From Tetradesmus obliquus (lineage: Eukaryota > Chlorophyta > Chlorophyceae > Sphaeropleales > Scenedesmaceae), in the NCBI GenBank assembly GCA_030272155.1, contig CP126200.1:3224001-3288000 (forward strand): DNA of 64,000 nt. The letters run 5' to 3'. The notes beneath the pieces are model-generated. The model made no database searches. It was not told where the DNA came from and saw nothing but the letters and a program-made list of their open reading frames with translations. Below, piece after piece: positions 8,896 to 22,643 of this stretch. Within the stretch, counting starts at the first letter, position 1; each line of letters begins with the position of its first letter. The translations under genes were made by a program, and so were the position numbers.

Positions 8896-8896
<1 letters not shown>
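7191..8896 (+). repeat. Unit 5 (1,706 bp), one private change
   Basis: The D tail ends aaagg instead of aaaag (7768). The same change recurs at 61410 in the unit starting 60836. Confidence 0.95.
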
Positions 8897-8934
<38 letters not shown>

Positions 8935-10599
8935 AAGCAAGAACGTTACAAGGGCTGACCTAAATAACTGTGCACTTGCTCCATAAAAAGATCCATCGAG
9001 AGAGTGAGGCAACCTGTTCCGCACTCACTCCACAGGTCTCTTGTACCAAGAGACGCTGTCACACGATCATGCAGACAGCCCCTTGCGGAGCAGCCCCGAA
9101 AGGCATCCAGGACCTGACCGAGTGCCCAGACTCCACTAAAATCACAGTCGCGCAATGACGTCCTGTGATGTGTGACAGACCGTGATTGGCCCTTGAAACA
9201 AAATTTGTCCATGACGTAACTGTCAGCTATCACTGCATGATCGTGTGACAGCGTCTCTTGGTACAAGAGACCTGTGGAGTGAGTGCGGAACAGGTTGCCT
9301 CATTCTCTCAATGGATCTTTTTATGGAGCAAGTGCACAGTTATTTAGGTCCGCCCTTGTAACGTTCTTGCTTCAAAAAAAAAAAAAAAAAAAAAAAAAAG
9401 CTATCACTGCATGGTGACTTGTACACCTCTACAAGCTGCACTTTTAGCGTTCTTGCTTCAAAAAAAAAAAAAGCTGCACTTTACAGGCAGCATTACGACA
9501 CCTACACAAGACGCCTATTAATAGGTGACGGATTGTCGACACAGACAATCGACTGTGATTTTAGTGGAGTCTGGGCACTCGGTCAGGTCCTGGATGCCTT
9601 TCAGGGCTGCTCCGCACGGGGCTGTCTGCATGATCGTGTGACAGCGTCTCTTGGTGAAAGAGACCTGTGGGGTGAGTGCGGAACAGGTTGCCTCACTCTC
9701 TCAACGGATCTTTTTATGGAGCAAGTGCACAGTTATTTAGGTCAGCCCTTGTAACGTTCTTGCTTCAAAAAAAAAACAAAAAAAACGTTCTTGCTTCAAA
9801 AACAAAAAAAAATGCAGGCAGCCCCGTGCGGAGCAGCCTCGAAAGGCATCCAGGACCTGACCGAGTGCCCGTACGAATGTCCTGGGGCAGGATGCGGGTT
9901 GGCACGGGTGTCTGTGAACCGCCACTGGAAACTCACTGGCCGGCTAAAATTCCTACTGGACAATTTTATCCCGGACGTTCCATGCCCAAGCATGTTAGGC
10001 CCTTACATGCCTAGGACTGACATACGAAAATAAGCGCAGCGGCCTTCGATGCGCCCCGACGGTTGAATTTCGCTCCGGGCCGCCTCGTGGCCCATTCTGG
10101 AAATGTGCTAGGTGTGCTTCCTGAAAGTTCATTCATTGTTATATCTCTTTGTAAAATGTTGATGTATCAAATTTGAAGCCGTACGAATGTCCTGGGGGCA
10201 GGATGCGGGTTGGCACGGGTGTCTGTGAACCGCCACTGGAAACTCACTGGCCGGCTAAAATTCCTACTGGACGATTTTATCCCGGACGTTCCATGCCCAA
10301 GCATATTAGGCCCTCACATGCCTAGGACTGACGTACGAAAATAAGCGCAGCGGCCTTCGATGCGCCCCGACGGTTGAATTTTCGCTCCGGCCCGCCTCGT
10401 GGCCCATCATGGAAATGTGCTAGGTGTGCTTCCTGAAAGTTCATTCATTGTTATATCTCTTTGTAAAATGTTGATGTATCAAGTTTGAAGCCGTACGAAT
10501 GTCCTGGGGGCAGGATGCGGGTTGGCACGGGTGTCTGTGAACCGCCACTGGAAACTCACTGGCCGGCTAAAATTCCTACTGGGCGATTTTATCCCGGAC

Positions 10600-10600
<1 letters not shown>
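8897..10600 (+). repeat. Unit 6 (1,704 bp)
   Basis: B tail two A shorter than standard, and atccatcgag in place of atccattgag at 8997 in copy A. Its F, S1, S2 and S3 blocks (9813-10600) form the left arm of the palindrome centred near 10855. Confidence 0.95.
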
Positions 10601-10635
<35 letters not shown>

Positions 10636-11073
10636 AAGCAAGAACGTTACAAGGGCTGACCTAAATAACTGTGCACTTGCTCCATAAAAAGATCCATTGA
10701 GAGAGTGAGGCAACCTGTTCCGCACTCACTCCACAGGTCTCTTGTACCAAGAGACGCTGTCACACGATCATGCAGACAGCCCCTTGCGGAGCAGCCCCGA
10801 AAGGCATCCAGGACCTGACCGAGTGCCCAGACTCCACTAAAATCACAGTCGCGCAATGACGTCCTGTGATGTGTGACAGACCGTGATTGGCCCTTGAAAC
10901 AAAATTTGTCCATGACGTAACTGTCAGCTATCACTGCATGATCGTGTGACAGCGTCTCTTGGTACAAGAGACCTGTGGAGTGAGTGCGGAACAGGTTGCC
11001 TCATTCTCTCAATGGATCTTTTTATGGAGCAAGTGCACAGTTATTTAGGTCCGCCCTTGTAACGTTCTTGCTT

Positions 11074-11110
<37 letters not shown>

Positions 11111-13608
11111 GTCCGGGATAAAATCGCCCAGTAGGAATTTTAGCCGGCCAGTGAGTTTCCAGTGGCGGTTCACAGACACCCGTGCCAACCCGCATCCTGC
11201 CCCCAGGACATTCGTACGGCTTCAAACTTGATACATCAACATTTTACAAAGAGATATAACAATGAATGAACTTTCAGGAAGCACACCTAGCACATTTCCA
11301 TGATGGGCCACGAGGCGGGCCGGAGCGAAAATTCAACCGTCGGGGCGCATCGAAGGCCGCTGCGCTTATTTTCGTACGTCAGTCCTAGGCATGTGAGGGC
11401 CTAATATGCTTGGGCATGGAACGTCCGGGATAAAATCGTCCAGTAGGAATTTTAGCCGGCCAGTGAGTTTCCAGTGGCGGTTCACAGACACCCGTGCCAA
11501 CCCGCATCCTGCCCCCAGGACATTCGTACGGCTTCAAATTTGATACATCAACATTTTACAAAGAGATATAACAATGAATGAACTTTCAGGAAGCACACCT
11601 AGCACATTTCCAGAATGGGCCACGAGGCGGCCCGGAGCGAAATTCAACCGTCGGGGCGCATCGAAGGCCGCTGCGCTTATTTTCGTATGTCAGTCCTAGG
11701 CATGTAAGGGCCTAACATGCTTGGGCATGGAACGTCCGGGATAAAATTGTCCAGTAGGAATTTTAGCCGGCCAGTGAGTTTCCAGTGGCGGTTCACAGAC
11801 ACCCGTGCCAACCCGCATCCTGCCCCAGGACATTCGTACGGGCACTCGGTCAGGTCCTGGATGCCTTTCGAGGCTGCTCCGCACGGGGCTGCCTGCATTT
11901 TTTTTTGTTTTTGAAGCAAGAACGTTTTTTTTGTTTTTTTTTTGAAGCAAGAACGTTACAAGGGCTGACCTAAATAACTGTGCACTTGCTCCATAAAAAG
12001 ATCCGTTGAGAGAGTGAGGCAACCTGTTCCGCACTCACTCCACAGGTCTCTTGTACCAAGAGACGCTGTCACACGATCATGCAGACAGCCCCTTGCGGAG
12101 CAGCCCCGAAAGGCATCCAGGACCTGACCGAGTGCCCAGACTCCACTAAAATCACAGTCGCGCAATGACGTCCTGTGATGTGTGACAGACCGTGATTGGC
12201 CCTTGAAACAAAATTTGTCCATGACGTAACTGTCAGCTATCACTGCATGATCGTGTGACAGCGTCTCTTGGTACAAGAGACCTGTGGAGTGAGTGCGGAA
12301 CAGGTTGCCTCATTCTCTCAATGGATCTTTTTATGGAGCAAGTGCACAGTTATTTAGGTCCGCCCTTGTAACGTTCTTGCTTCAAAAAAAAAAAAAAAAA
12401 AAAAAAAAAGCTATCACTGCATGGTGACTTGTACACCTCTACAAGCTGCACTTTTAGCGTTCTTGCTTCAAAAAAAAAAAAAGCTGCACTTTACAGGCAG
12501 CATTACGACACCTACACAAGACGCCTATTAATAGGTGACGGATTGTCGACACAGACAATCGACTGTGATTTTAGTGGAGTCTGGGCACTCGGTCAGGTCC
12601 TGGATGCCTTTCAGGGCTGCTCCGCACGGGGCTGTCTGCATGATCGTGTGACAGCGTCTCTTGGTGAAAGAGACCTGTGGGGTGAGTGCGGAACAGGTTG
12701 CCTCACTCTCTCAACGGATCTTTTTATGGAGCAAGTGCACAGTTATTTAGGTCAGCCCTTGTAACGTTCTTGCTTCAAAAAAAAAACAAAAAAAACGTTC
12801 TTGCTTCAAAAACAAAAAAAATGCAGGCAGCCCCGTGCGGAGCAGCCTCGAAAGGCATCCAGGACCTGACCGAGTGCCCGTACGAATGTCCTGGGGCAGG
12901 ATGCGGGTTGGCACGGGTGTCTGTGAACCGCCACTGGAAACTCACTGGCCGGCTAAAATTCCTACTGGACAATTTTATCCCGGACGTTCCATGCCCAAGC
13001 ATGTTAGGCCCTTACATGCCTAGGACTGACATACGAAAATAAGCGCAGCGGCCTTCGATGCGCCCCGACGGTTGAATTTCGCTCCGGGCCGCCTCGTGGC
13101 CCATTCTGGAAATGTGCTAGGTGTGCTTCCTGAAAGTTCATTCATTGTTATATCTCTTTGTAAAATGTTGATGTATCAAATTTGAAGCCGTACGAATGTC
13201 CTGGGGGCAGGATGCGGGTTGGCACGGGTGTCTGTGAACCGCCACTGGAAACTCACTGGCCGGCTAAAATTCCTACTGGACGATTTTATCCCGGACGTTC
13301 CATGCCCAAGCATATTAGGCCCTCACATGCCTAGGACTGACGTACGAAAATAAGCGCAGCGGCCTTCGATGCGCCCCGACGGTTGAATTTTCGCTCCGGC
13401 CCGCCTCGTGGCCCATCATGGAAATGTGCTAGGTGTGCTTCCTGAAAGTTCATTCATTGTTATATCTCTTTGTAAAATGTTGATGTATCAAGTTTGAAGC
13501 CGTACGAATGTCCTGGGGGCAGGATGCGGGTTGGCACGGGTGTCTGTGAACCGCCACTGGAAACTCACTGGCCGGCTAAAATTCCTACTGGGCGATTTTA
13601 TCCCGGAC

Positions 13609-13609
<1 letters not shown>
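10601..13609 (+). repeat. Unit 7: rearranged unit holding an inverted block
   Basis: T34, A and B (to 11074) are normal in order. B's tail is then fused to the reverse complement of the preceding S3, and the sequence runs backward through S3, S2, S1, F, E and part of C until about 12005-12038. There it switches back to plus orientation inside copy A and continues through B, D, C, E, F and S to 13609. The second E tail is one A short. Confidence 0.92.
11110..12038 (-). repeat. Inverted block: S3-S2-S1-F-E and the 3' part of C, reversed
   Basis: Reversed parts: S3 11110-11217, S2 11218-11529, S1 11530-11839, F 11840-11897, E 11898-11924, C tail 11925-11943, C body from 11944. The left join lies in a run of 35 A (11075-11109), where B's A tail meets the reversed T tract. 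The right join is homologous: atccgttgag (C type, 12001-12010) is followed by actccacaggtctcttgtac (A type, from about 12038), so the switch falls in the ~33 bp between, where A and C are identical. Compared with a plain unit, D and the 5' part of C are missing at the left join. Confidence 0.92.
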
Positions 13610-13643
<34 letters not shown>

Positions 13644-14083
13644 AAGCAAGAACGTTACAAGGGCTGACCTAAATAACTGTGCACTTGCTCCATAAAAAGA
13701 TCCATTGAGAGAGTGAGGCAACCTGTTCCGCACTCACTCCACAGGTCTCTTGTACCAAGAGACGCTGTCACACGATCATGCAGACAGCCCCTTGCGGAGC
13801 AGCCCCGAAAGGCATCCAGGACCTGACCGAGTGCCCAGACTCCACTAAAATCACAGTCGCGCAATGACGTCCTGTGATGTGTGACAGACCGTGATTGGCC
13901 CTTGAAACAAAATTTGTCCATGACGTAACTGTCAGCTATCACTGCATGATCGTGTGACAGCGTCTCTTGGTACAAGAGACCTGTGGAGTGAGTGCGGAAC
14001 AGGTTGCCTCATTCTCTCAATGGATCTTTTTATGGAGCAAGTGCACAGTTATTTAGGTCCGCCCTTGTAACGTTCTTGCTTCA

Positions 14084-14115
<32 letters not shown>

Positions 14116-15311
14116 TCACTGCATGGTGACTTGTACACCTCTACAAGCTGCACTTTTAGCGTTCTTGCTTCAAAAAAAAAAAAAGCTGCACTTTACAGGC
14201 AGCATTACGACACCTACACAAGACGCCTATTAATAGGTGACGGATTGTCGACACAGACAATCGACTGTGATTTTAGTGGAGTCTGGGCACTCGGTCAGGT
14301 CCTGGATGCCTTTCAGGGCTGCTCCGCACGGGGCTGTCTGCATGATCGTGTGACAGCGTCTCTTGGTGAAAGAGACCTGTGGGGTGAGTGCGGAACAGGT
14401 TGCCTCACTCTCTCAACGGATCTTTTTATGGAGCAAGTGCACAGTTATTTAGGTCAGCCCTTGTAACGTTCTTGCTTCAAAAAAAAAACAAAAAAAACGT
14501 TCTTGCTTCAAAAACAAAAAAAAATGCAGGCAGCCCCGTGCGGAGCAGCCTCGAAAGGCATCCAGGACCTGACCGAGTGCCCGTACGAATGTCCTGGGGC
14601 AGGATGCGGGTTGGCACGGGTGTCTGTGAACCGCCACTGGAAACTCACTGGCCGGCTAAAATTCCTACTGGACAATTTTATCCCGGACGTTCCATGCCCA
14701 AGCATGTTAGGCCCTTACATGCCTAGGACTGACATACGAAAATAAGCGCAGCGGCCTTCGATGCGCCCCGACGGTTGAATTTCGCTCCGGGCCGCCTCGT
14801 GGCCCATTCTGGAAATGTGCTAGGTGTGCTTCCTGAAAGTTCATTCATTGTTATATCTCTTTGTAAAATGTTGATGTATCAAATTTGAAGCCGTACGAAT
14901 GTCCTGGGGGCAGGATGCGGGTTGGCACGGGTGTCTGTGAACCGCCACTGGAAACTCACTGGCCGGCTAAAATTCCTACTGGACGATTTTATCCCGGACG
15001 TTCCATGCCCAAGCATATTAGGCCCTCACATGCCTAGGACTGACGTACGAAAATAAGCGCAGCGGCCTTCGATGCGCCCCGACGGTTGAATTTTCGCTCC
15101 GGCCCGCCTCGTGGCCCATCATGGAAATGTGCTAGGTGTGCTTCCTGAAAGTTCATTCATTGTTATATCTCTTTGTAAAATGTTGATGTATCAAGTTTGA
15201 AGCCGTACGAATGTCCTGGGGGCAGGATGCGGGTTGGCACGGGTGTCTGTGAACCGCCACTGGAAACTCACTGGCCGGCTAAAATTCCTACTGGGCGATT
15301 TTATCCCGGAC

Positions 15312-15312
<1 letters not shown>
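13610..15312 (+). repeat. Unit 8 (1,703 bp)
   Basis: T33 and B tail of 29 A account for the length. Confidence 0.95.
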
Positions 15313-15348
<36 letters not shown>

Positions 15349-15787
15349 AAGCAAGAACGTTACAAGGGCTGACCTAAATAACTGTGCACTTGCTCCATAA
15401 AAAGATCCATTGAGAGAGTGAGGCAACCTGTTCCGCACTCACTCCACAGGTCTCTTGTACCAAGAGACGCTGTCACACGATCATGCAGACAGCCCCTTGC
15501 GGAGCAGCCCCGAAAGGCATCCAGGACCTGACCGAGTGCCCAGACTCCACTAAAATCACAGTCGCGCAATGACGTCCTGTGATGTGTGACAGACCGTGAT
15601 TGGCCCTTGAAACAAAATTTGTCCATGACGTAACTGTCAGCTATCACTGCATGATCGTGTGACAGCGTCTCTTGGTACAAGAGACCTGTGGAGTGAGTGC
15701 GGAACAGGTTGCCTCATTCTCTCAATGGATCTTTTTATGGAGCAAGTGCACAGTTATTTAGGTCCGCCCTTGTAACGTTCTTGCTTC

Positions 15788-15819
<32 letters not shown>

Positions 15820-17015
15820 TCACTGCATGGTGACTTGTACACCTCTACAAGCTGCACTTTTAGCGTTCTTGCTTCAAAAAAAAAAAAGCTGCACTTTACA
15901 GGCAGCATTACGACACCTACACAAGACGCCTATTAATAGGTGACGGATTGTCGACACAGACAATCGACTGTGATTTTAGTGGAGTCTGGGCACTCGGTCA
16001 GGTCCTGGATGCCTTTCAGGGCTGCTCCGCACGGGGCTGTCTGCATGATCGTGTGACAGCGTCTCTTGGTGAAAGAGACCTGTGGGGTGAGTGCGGAACA
16101 GGTTGCCTCACTCTCTCAACGGATCTTTTTATGGAGCAAGTGCACAGTTATTTAGGTCAGCCCTTGTAACGTTCTTGCTTCAAAAAAAAAACAAAAAAAA
16201 CGTTCTTGCTTCAAAAACAAAAAAAAAATGCAGGCAGCCCCGTGCGGAGCAGCCTCGAAAGGCATCCAGGACCTGACCGAGTGCCCGTACGAATGTCCTG
16301 GGGCAGGATGCGGGTTGGCACGGGTGTCTGTGAACCGCCACTGGAAACTCACTGGCCGGCTAAAATTCCTACTGGACAATTTTATCCCGGACGTTCCATG
16401 CCCAAGCATGTTAGGCCCTTACATGCCTAGGACTGACATACGAAAATAAGCGCAGCGGCCTTCGATGCGCCCCGACGGTTGAATTTCGCTCCGGGCCGCC
16501 TCGTGGCCCATTCTGGAAATGTGCTAGGTGTGCTTCCTGAAAGTTCATTCATTGTTATATCTCTTTGTAAAATGTTGATGTATCAAATTTGAAGCCGTAC
16601 AAATGTCCTGGGGGCAGGATGCGGGTTGGCACGGGTGTCTGTGAACCGCCACTGGAAACTCACTGGCCGGCTAAAATTCCTACTGGACGATTTTATCCCG
16701 GACGTTCCATGCCCAAGCATATTAGGCCCTCACATGCCTAGGACTGACGTACGAAAATAAGCGCAGCGGCCTTCGATGCGCCCCGACGGTTGAATTTTCG
16801 CTCCGGCCCGCCTCGTGGCCCATCATGGAAATGTGCTAGGTGTGCTTCCTGAAAGTTCATTCATTGTTATATCTCTTTGTAAAATGTTGATGTATCAAGT
16901 TTGAAGCCGTACGAATGTCCTGGGGGCAGGATGCGGGTTGGCACGGGTGTCTGTGAACCGCCACTGGAAACTCACTGGCCGGCTAAAATTCCTACTGGGC
17001 GATTTTATCCCGGAC

Positions 17016-17016
<1 letters not shown>
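15313..17016 (+). repeat. Unit 9 (1,704 bp)
   Basis: T35, D tail of 12 A, last E run of 10 A, and gtacaaatg in place of gtacgaatg at the start of S2 (16601). Confidence 0.95.
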
Positions 17017-17054
<38 letters not shown>

Positions 17055-17493
17055 AAGCAAGAACGTTACAAGGGCTGACCTAAATAACTGTGCACTTGCT
17101 CCATAAAAAGATCCATTGAGAGAGTGAGGCAACCTGTTCCGCACTCACTCCACAGGTCTCTTGTACCAAGAGACGCTGTCACACGATCATGCAGACAGCC
17201 CCTTGCGGAGCAGCCCCGAAAGGCATCCAGGACCTGACCGAGTGCCCAGACTCCACTAAAATCACAGTCGCGCAATGACGTCCTGTGATGTGTGACAGAC
17301 CGTGATTGGCCCTTGAAACAAAATTTGTCCATGACGTAACTGTCAGCTATCACTGCATGATCGTGTGACAGCGTCTCTTGGTACAAGAGACCTGTGGAGT
17401 GAGTGCGGAACAGGTTGCCTCATTCTCTCAATGGATCTTTTTATGGAGCAAGTGCACAGTTATTTAGGTCCGCCCTTGTAACGTTCTTGCTTC

Positions 17494-17524
<31 letters not shown>

Positions 17525-18720
17525 TCACTGCATGGTGACTTGTACACCTCTACAAGCTGCACTTTTAGCGTTCTTGCTTCAAAAAAAAAAAAAGCTGCAC
17601 TTTACAGGCAGCATTACGACACCTACACAAGACGCCTATTAATAGGTGACGGATTGTCGACACAGACAATCGACTGTGATTTTAGTGGAGTCTGGGCACT
17701 CGGTCAGGTCCTGGATGCCTTTCAGGGCTGCTCCGCACGGGGCTGTCTGCATGATCGTGTGACAGCGTCTCTTGGTGAAAGAGACCTGTGGGGTGAGTGC
17801 GGAACAGGTTGCCTCACTCTCTCAACGGATCTTTTTATGGAGCAAGTGCACAGTTATTTAGGTCAGCCCTTGTAACGTTCTTGCTTCAAAAAAAAAACAA
17901 AAAAAACGTTCTTGCTTCAAAAACAAAAAAAAATGCAGGCAGCCCCGTGCGGAGCAGCCTCGAAAGGCATCCAGGACCTGACCGAGTGCCCGTACGAATG
18001 TCCTGGGGCAGGATGCGGGTTGGCACGGGTGTCTGTGAACCGCCACTGGAAACTCACTGGCCGGCTAAAATTCCTACTGGACAATTTTATCCCGGACGTT
18101 CCATGCCCAAGCATGTTAGGCCCTTACATGCCTAGGACTGACATACGAAAATAAGCGCAGCGGCCTTCGATGCGCCCCGACGGTTGAATTTCGCTCCGGG
18201 CCGCCTCGTGGCCCATTCTGGAAATGTGCTAGGTGTGCTTCCTGAAAGTTCATTCATTGTTATATCTCTTTGTAAAATGTTGATGTATCAAATTTGAAGC
18301 CGTACGAATGTCCTGGGGGCAGGATGCGGGTTGGCACGGGTGTCTGTGAACCGCCACTGGAAACTCACTGGCCGGCTAAAATTCCTACTGGACGATTTTA
18401 TCCCGGACGTTCCATGCCCAAGCATATTAGGCCCTCACATGCCTAGGACTGACGTACGAAAATAAGCGCAGCGGCCTTCGATGCGCCCCGACGGTTGAAT
18501 TTTCGCTCCGGCCCGCCTCGTGGCCCATCATGGAAATGTGCTAGGTGTGCTTCCTGAAAGTTCATTCATTGTTATATCTCTTTGTAAAATGTTGATGTAT
18601 CAAGTTTGAAGCCGTACGAATGTCCTGGGGGCAGGATGCGGGTTGGCACGGGTGTCTGTGAACCGCCACTGGAAACTCACTGGCCGGCTAAAATTCCTAC
18701 TGGGCGATTTTATCCCGGAC

Positions 18721-18721
<1 letters not shown>
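17017..18721 (+). repeat. Unit 10 (1,705 bp)
   Basis: T37; B tail of 27 A. Confidence 0.95.
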
Positions 18722-18758
<37 letters not shown>

Positions 18759-19197
18759 AAGCAAGAACGTTACAAGGGCTGACCTAAATAACTGTGCACT
18801 TGCTCCATAAAAAGATCCATTGAGAGAGTGAGGCAACCTGTTCCGCACTCACTCCACAGGTCTCTTGTACCAAGAGACGCTGTCACACGATCATGCAGAC
18901 AGCCCCTTGCGGAGCAGCCCCGAAAGGCATCCAGGACCTGACCGAGTGCCCAGACTCCACTAAAATCACAGTCGCGCAATGACGTCCTGTGATGTGTGAC
19001 AGACCGTGATTGGCCCTTGAAACAAAATTTGTCCATGACGTAACTGTCAGCTATCACTGCATGATCGTGTGACAGCGTCTCTTGGTACAAGAGACCTGTG
19101 GAGTGAGTGCGGAACAGGTTGCCTCATTCTCTCAATGGATCTTTTTATGGAGCAAGTGCACAGTTATTTAGGTCCGCCCTTGTAACGTTCTTGCTTC

Positions 19198-19228
<31 letters not shown>

Positions 19229-20424
19229 TCACTGCATGGTGACTTGTACACCTCTACAAGCTGCACTTTTAGCGTTCTTGCTTCAAAAAAAAAAAAAGCT
19301 GCACTTTACAGGCAGCATTACGACACCTACACAAGACGCCTATTAATAGGTGACGGATTGTCGACACAGACAATCGACTGTGATTTTAGTGGAGTCTGGG
19401 CACTCGGTCAGGTCCTGGATGCCTTTCAGGGCTGCTCCGCACGGGGCTGTCTGCATGATCGTGTGACAGCGTCTCTTGGTGAAAGAGACCTGTGGGGTGA
19501 GTGCGGAACAGGTTGCCTCACTCTCTCAACGGATCTTTTTATGGAGCAAGTGCACAGTTATTTAGGTCAGCCCTTGTAACGTTCTTGCTTCAAAAAAAAA
19601 ACAAAAAAAACGTTCTTGCTTCAAAAACAAAAAAAAATGCAGGCAGCCCCGTGCGGAGCAGCCTCGAAAGGCATCCAGGACCTGACCGAGTGCCCGTACG
19701 AATGTCCTGGGGCAGGATGCGGGTTGGCACGGGTGTCTGTGAACCGCCACTGGAAACTCACTGGCCGGCTAAAATTCCTACTGGACAATTTTATCCCGGA
19801 CGTTCCATGCCCAAGCATGTTAGGCCCTTACATGCCTAGGACTGACATACGAAAATAAGCGCAGCGGCCTTCGATGCGCCCCGACGGTTGAATTTCGCTC
19901 CGGGCCGCCTCGTGGCCCATTCTGGAAATGTGCTAGGTGTGCTTCCTGAAAGTTCATTCATTGTTATATCTCTTTGTAAAATGTTGATGTATCAAATTTG
20001 AAGCCGTACGAATGTCCTGGGGGCAGGATGCGGGTTGGCACGGGTGTCTGTGAACCGCCACTGGAAACTCACTGGCCGGCTAAAATTCCTACTGGACGAT
20101 TTTATCCCGGACGTTCCATGCCCAAGCATATTAGGCCCTCACATGCCTAGGACTGACGTACGAAAATAAGCGCAGCGGCCTTCGATGCGCCCCGACGGTT
20201 GAATTTTCGCTCCGGCCCGCCTCGTGGCCCATCATGGAAATGTGCTAGGTGTGCTTCCTGAAAGTTCATTCATTGTTATATCTCTTTGTAAAATGTTGAT
20301 GTATCAAGTTTGAAGCCGTACGAATGTCCTGGGGGCAGGATGCGGGTTGGCACGGGTGTCTGTGAACCGCCACTGGAAACTCACTGGCCGGCTAAAATTC
20401 CTACTGGGCGATTTTATCCCGGAC

Positions 20425-20425
<1 letters not shown>
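18722..20425 (+). repeat. Unit 11 (1,704 bp)
   Basis: T36; B tail of 27 A. Confidence 0.95.
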
Positions 20426-20466
<41 letters not shown>

Positions 20467-20905
20467 AAGCAAGAACGTTACAAGGGCTGACCTAAATAAC
20501 TGTGCACTTGCTCCATAAAAAGATCCATTGAGAGAGTGAGGCAACCTGTTCCGCACTCACTCCACAGGTCTCTTGTACCAAGAGACGCTGTCACACGATC
20601 ATGCAGACAGCCCCTTGCGGAGCAGCCCCGAAAGGCATCCAGGACCTGACCGAGTGCCCAGACTCCACTAAAATCACAGTCGCGCAATGACGTCCTGTGA
20701 TGTGTGACAGACCGTGATTGGCCCTTGAAACAAAATTTGTCCATGACGTAACTGTCAGCTATCACTGCATGATCGTGTGACAGCGTCTCTTGGTACAAGA
20801 GACCTGTGGAGTGAGTGCGGAACAGGTTGCCTCATTCTCTCAATGGATCTTTTTATGGAGCAAGTGCACAGTTATTTAGGTCCGCCCTTGTAACGTTCTT
20901 GCTTC

Positions 20906-20937
<32 letters not shown>

Positions 20938-22133
20938 TCACTGCATGGTGACTTGTACACCTCTACAAGCTGCACTTTTAGCGTTCTTGCTTCAAAAAAA
21001 TGAAAAGCTGCACTTTACAGGCAGCATTACGACACCTACACAAGACGCCTATTAATAGGTGACGGATTGTCGACACAGACAATCGACTGTGATTTTAGTG
21101 GAGTCTGGGCACTCGGTCAGGTCCTGGATGCCTTTCAGGGCTGCTCCGCACGGGGCTGTCTGCATGATCGTGTGACAGCGTCTCTTGGTGAAAGAGACCT
21201 GTGGGGTGAGTGCGGAACAGGTTGCCTCACTCTCTCAACGGATCTTTTTATGGAGCAAGTGCACAGTTATTTAGGTCAGCCCTTGTAACGTTCTTGCTTC
21301 AAAAAAAAAACAAAAAAAACGTTCTTGCTTCAAAAACAAAAAAAAATGCAGGCAGCCCCGTGCGGAGCAGCCTCGAAAGGCATCCAGGACCTGACCGAGT
21401 GCCCGTACGAATGTCCTGGGGCAGGATGCGGGTTGGCACGGGTGTCTGTGAACCGCCACTGGAAACTCACTGGCCGGCTAAAATTCCTACTGGACAATTT
21501 TATCCCGGACGTTCCATGCCCAAGCATGTTAGGCCCTTACATGCCTAGGACTGACATACGAAAATAAGCGCAGCGGCCTTCGATGCGCCCCGACGGTTGA
21601 ATTTCGCTCCGGGCCGCCTCGTGGCCCATTCTGGAAATGTGCTAGGTGTGCTTCCTGAAAGTTCATTCATTGTTATATCTCTTTGTAAAATGTTGATGTA
21701 TCAAATTTGAAGCCGTACGAATGTCCTGGGGGCAGGATGCGGGTTGGCACGGGTGTCTGTGAACCGCCACTGGAAACTCACTGGCCGGCTAAAATTCCTA
21801 CTGGACGATTTTATCCCGGACGTTCCATGCCCAAGCATATTAGGCCCTCACATGCCTAGGACTGACGTACGAAAATAAGCGCAGCGGCCTTCGATGCGCC
21901 CCGACGGTTGAATTTTCGCTCCGGCCCGCCTCGTGGCCCATCATGGAAATGTGCTAGGTGTGCTTCCTGAAAGTTCATTCATTGTTATATCTCTTTGTAA
22001 AATGTTGATGTATCAAGTTTGAAGCCGTACGAATGTCCTGGGGGCAGGATGCGGGTTGGCACGGGTGTCTGTGAACCGCCACTGGAAACTCACTGGCCGG
22101 CTAAAATTCCTACTGGGCGATTTTATCCCGGAC

Positions 22134-22134
<1 letters not shown>
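20426..22134 (+). repeat. Unit 12 (1,709 bp), twin of unit 1
   Basis: T40, a 'tg' break in the D tail at 21001-21002 and B tail of 28 A: the same set of marks as the unit at 364, exactly 20,062 bp away. Confidence 0.95.
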
Positions 22135-22172
<38 letters not shown>

Positions 22173-22611
22173 AAGCAAGAACGTTACAAGGGCTGACCTA
22201 AATAACTGTGCACTTGCTCCATAAAAAGATCCATTGAGAGAGTGAGGCAACCTGTTCCGCACTCACTCCACAGGTCTCTTGTACCAAGAGACGCTGTCAC
22301 ACGATCATGCAGACAGCCCCTTGCGGAGCAGCCCCGAAAGGCATCCAGGACCTGACCGAGTGCCCAGACTCCACTAAAATCACAGTCGCGCAATGACGTC
22401 CTGTGATGTGTGACAGACCGTGATTGGCCCTTGAAACAAAATTTGTCCATGACGTAACTGTCAGCTATCACTGCATGATCGTGTGACAGCGTCTCTTGGT
22501 ACAAGAGACCTGTGGAGTGAGTGCGGAACAGGTTGCCTCATTCTCTCAATGGATCTTTTTATGGAGCAAGTGCACAGTTATTTAGGTCCGCCCTTGTAAC
22601 GTTCTTGCTTC

Positions 22612-22643
<32 letters not shown>

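Noticed and set aside
11075-11109. End of the array and start of a different sequence at 11110
   Set aside because: The sequence after the A run is the reverse complement of S3, S2, S1, F, E and C, so it is an inversion inside the array.
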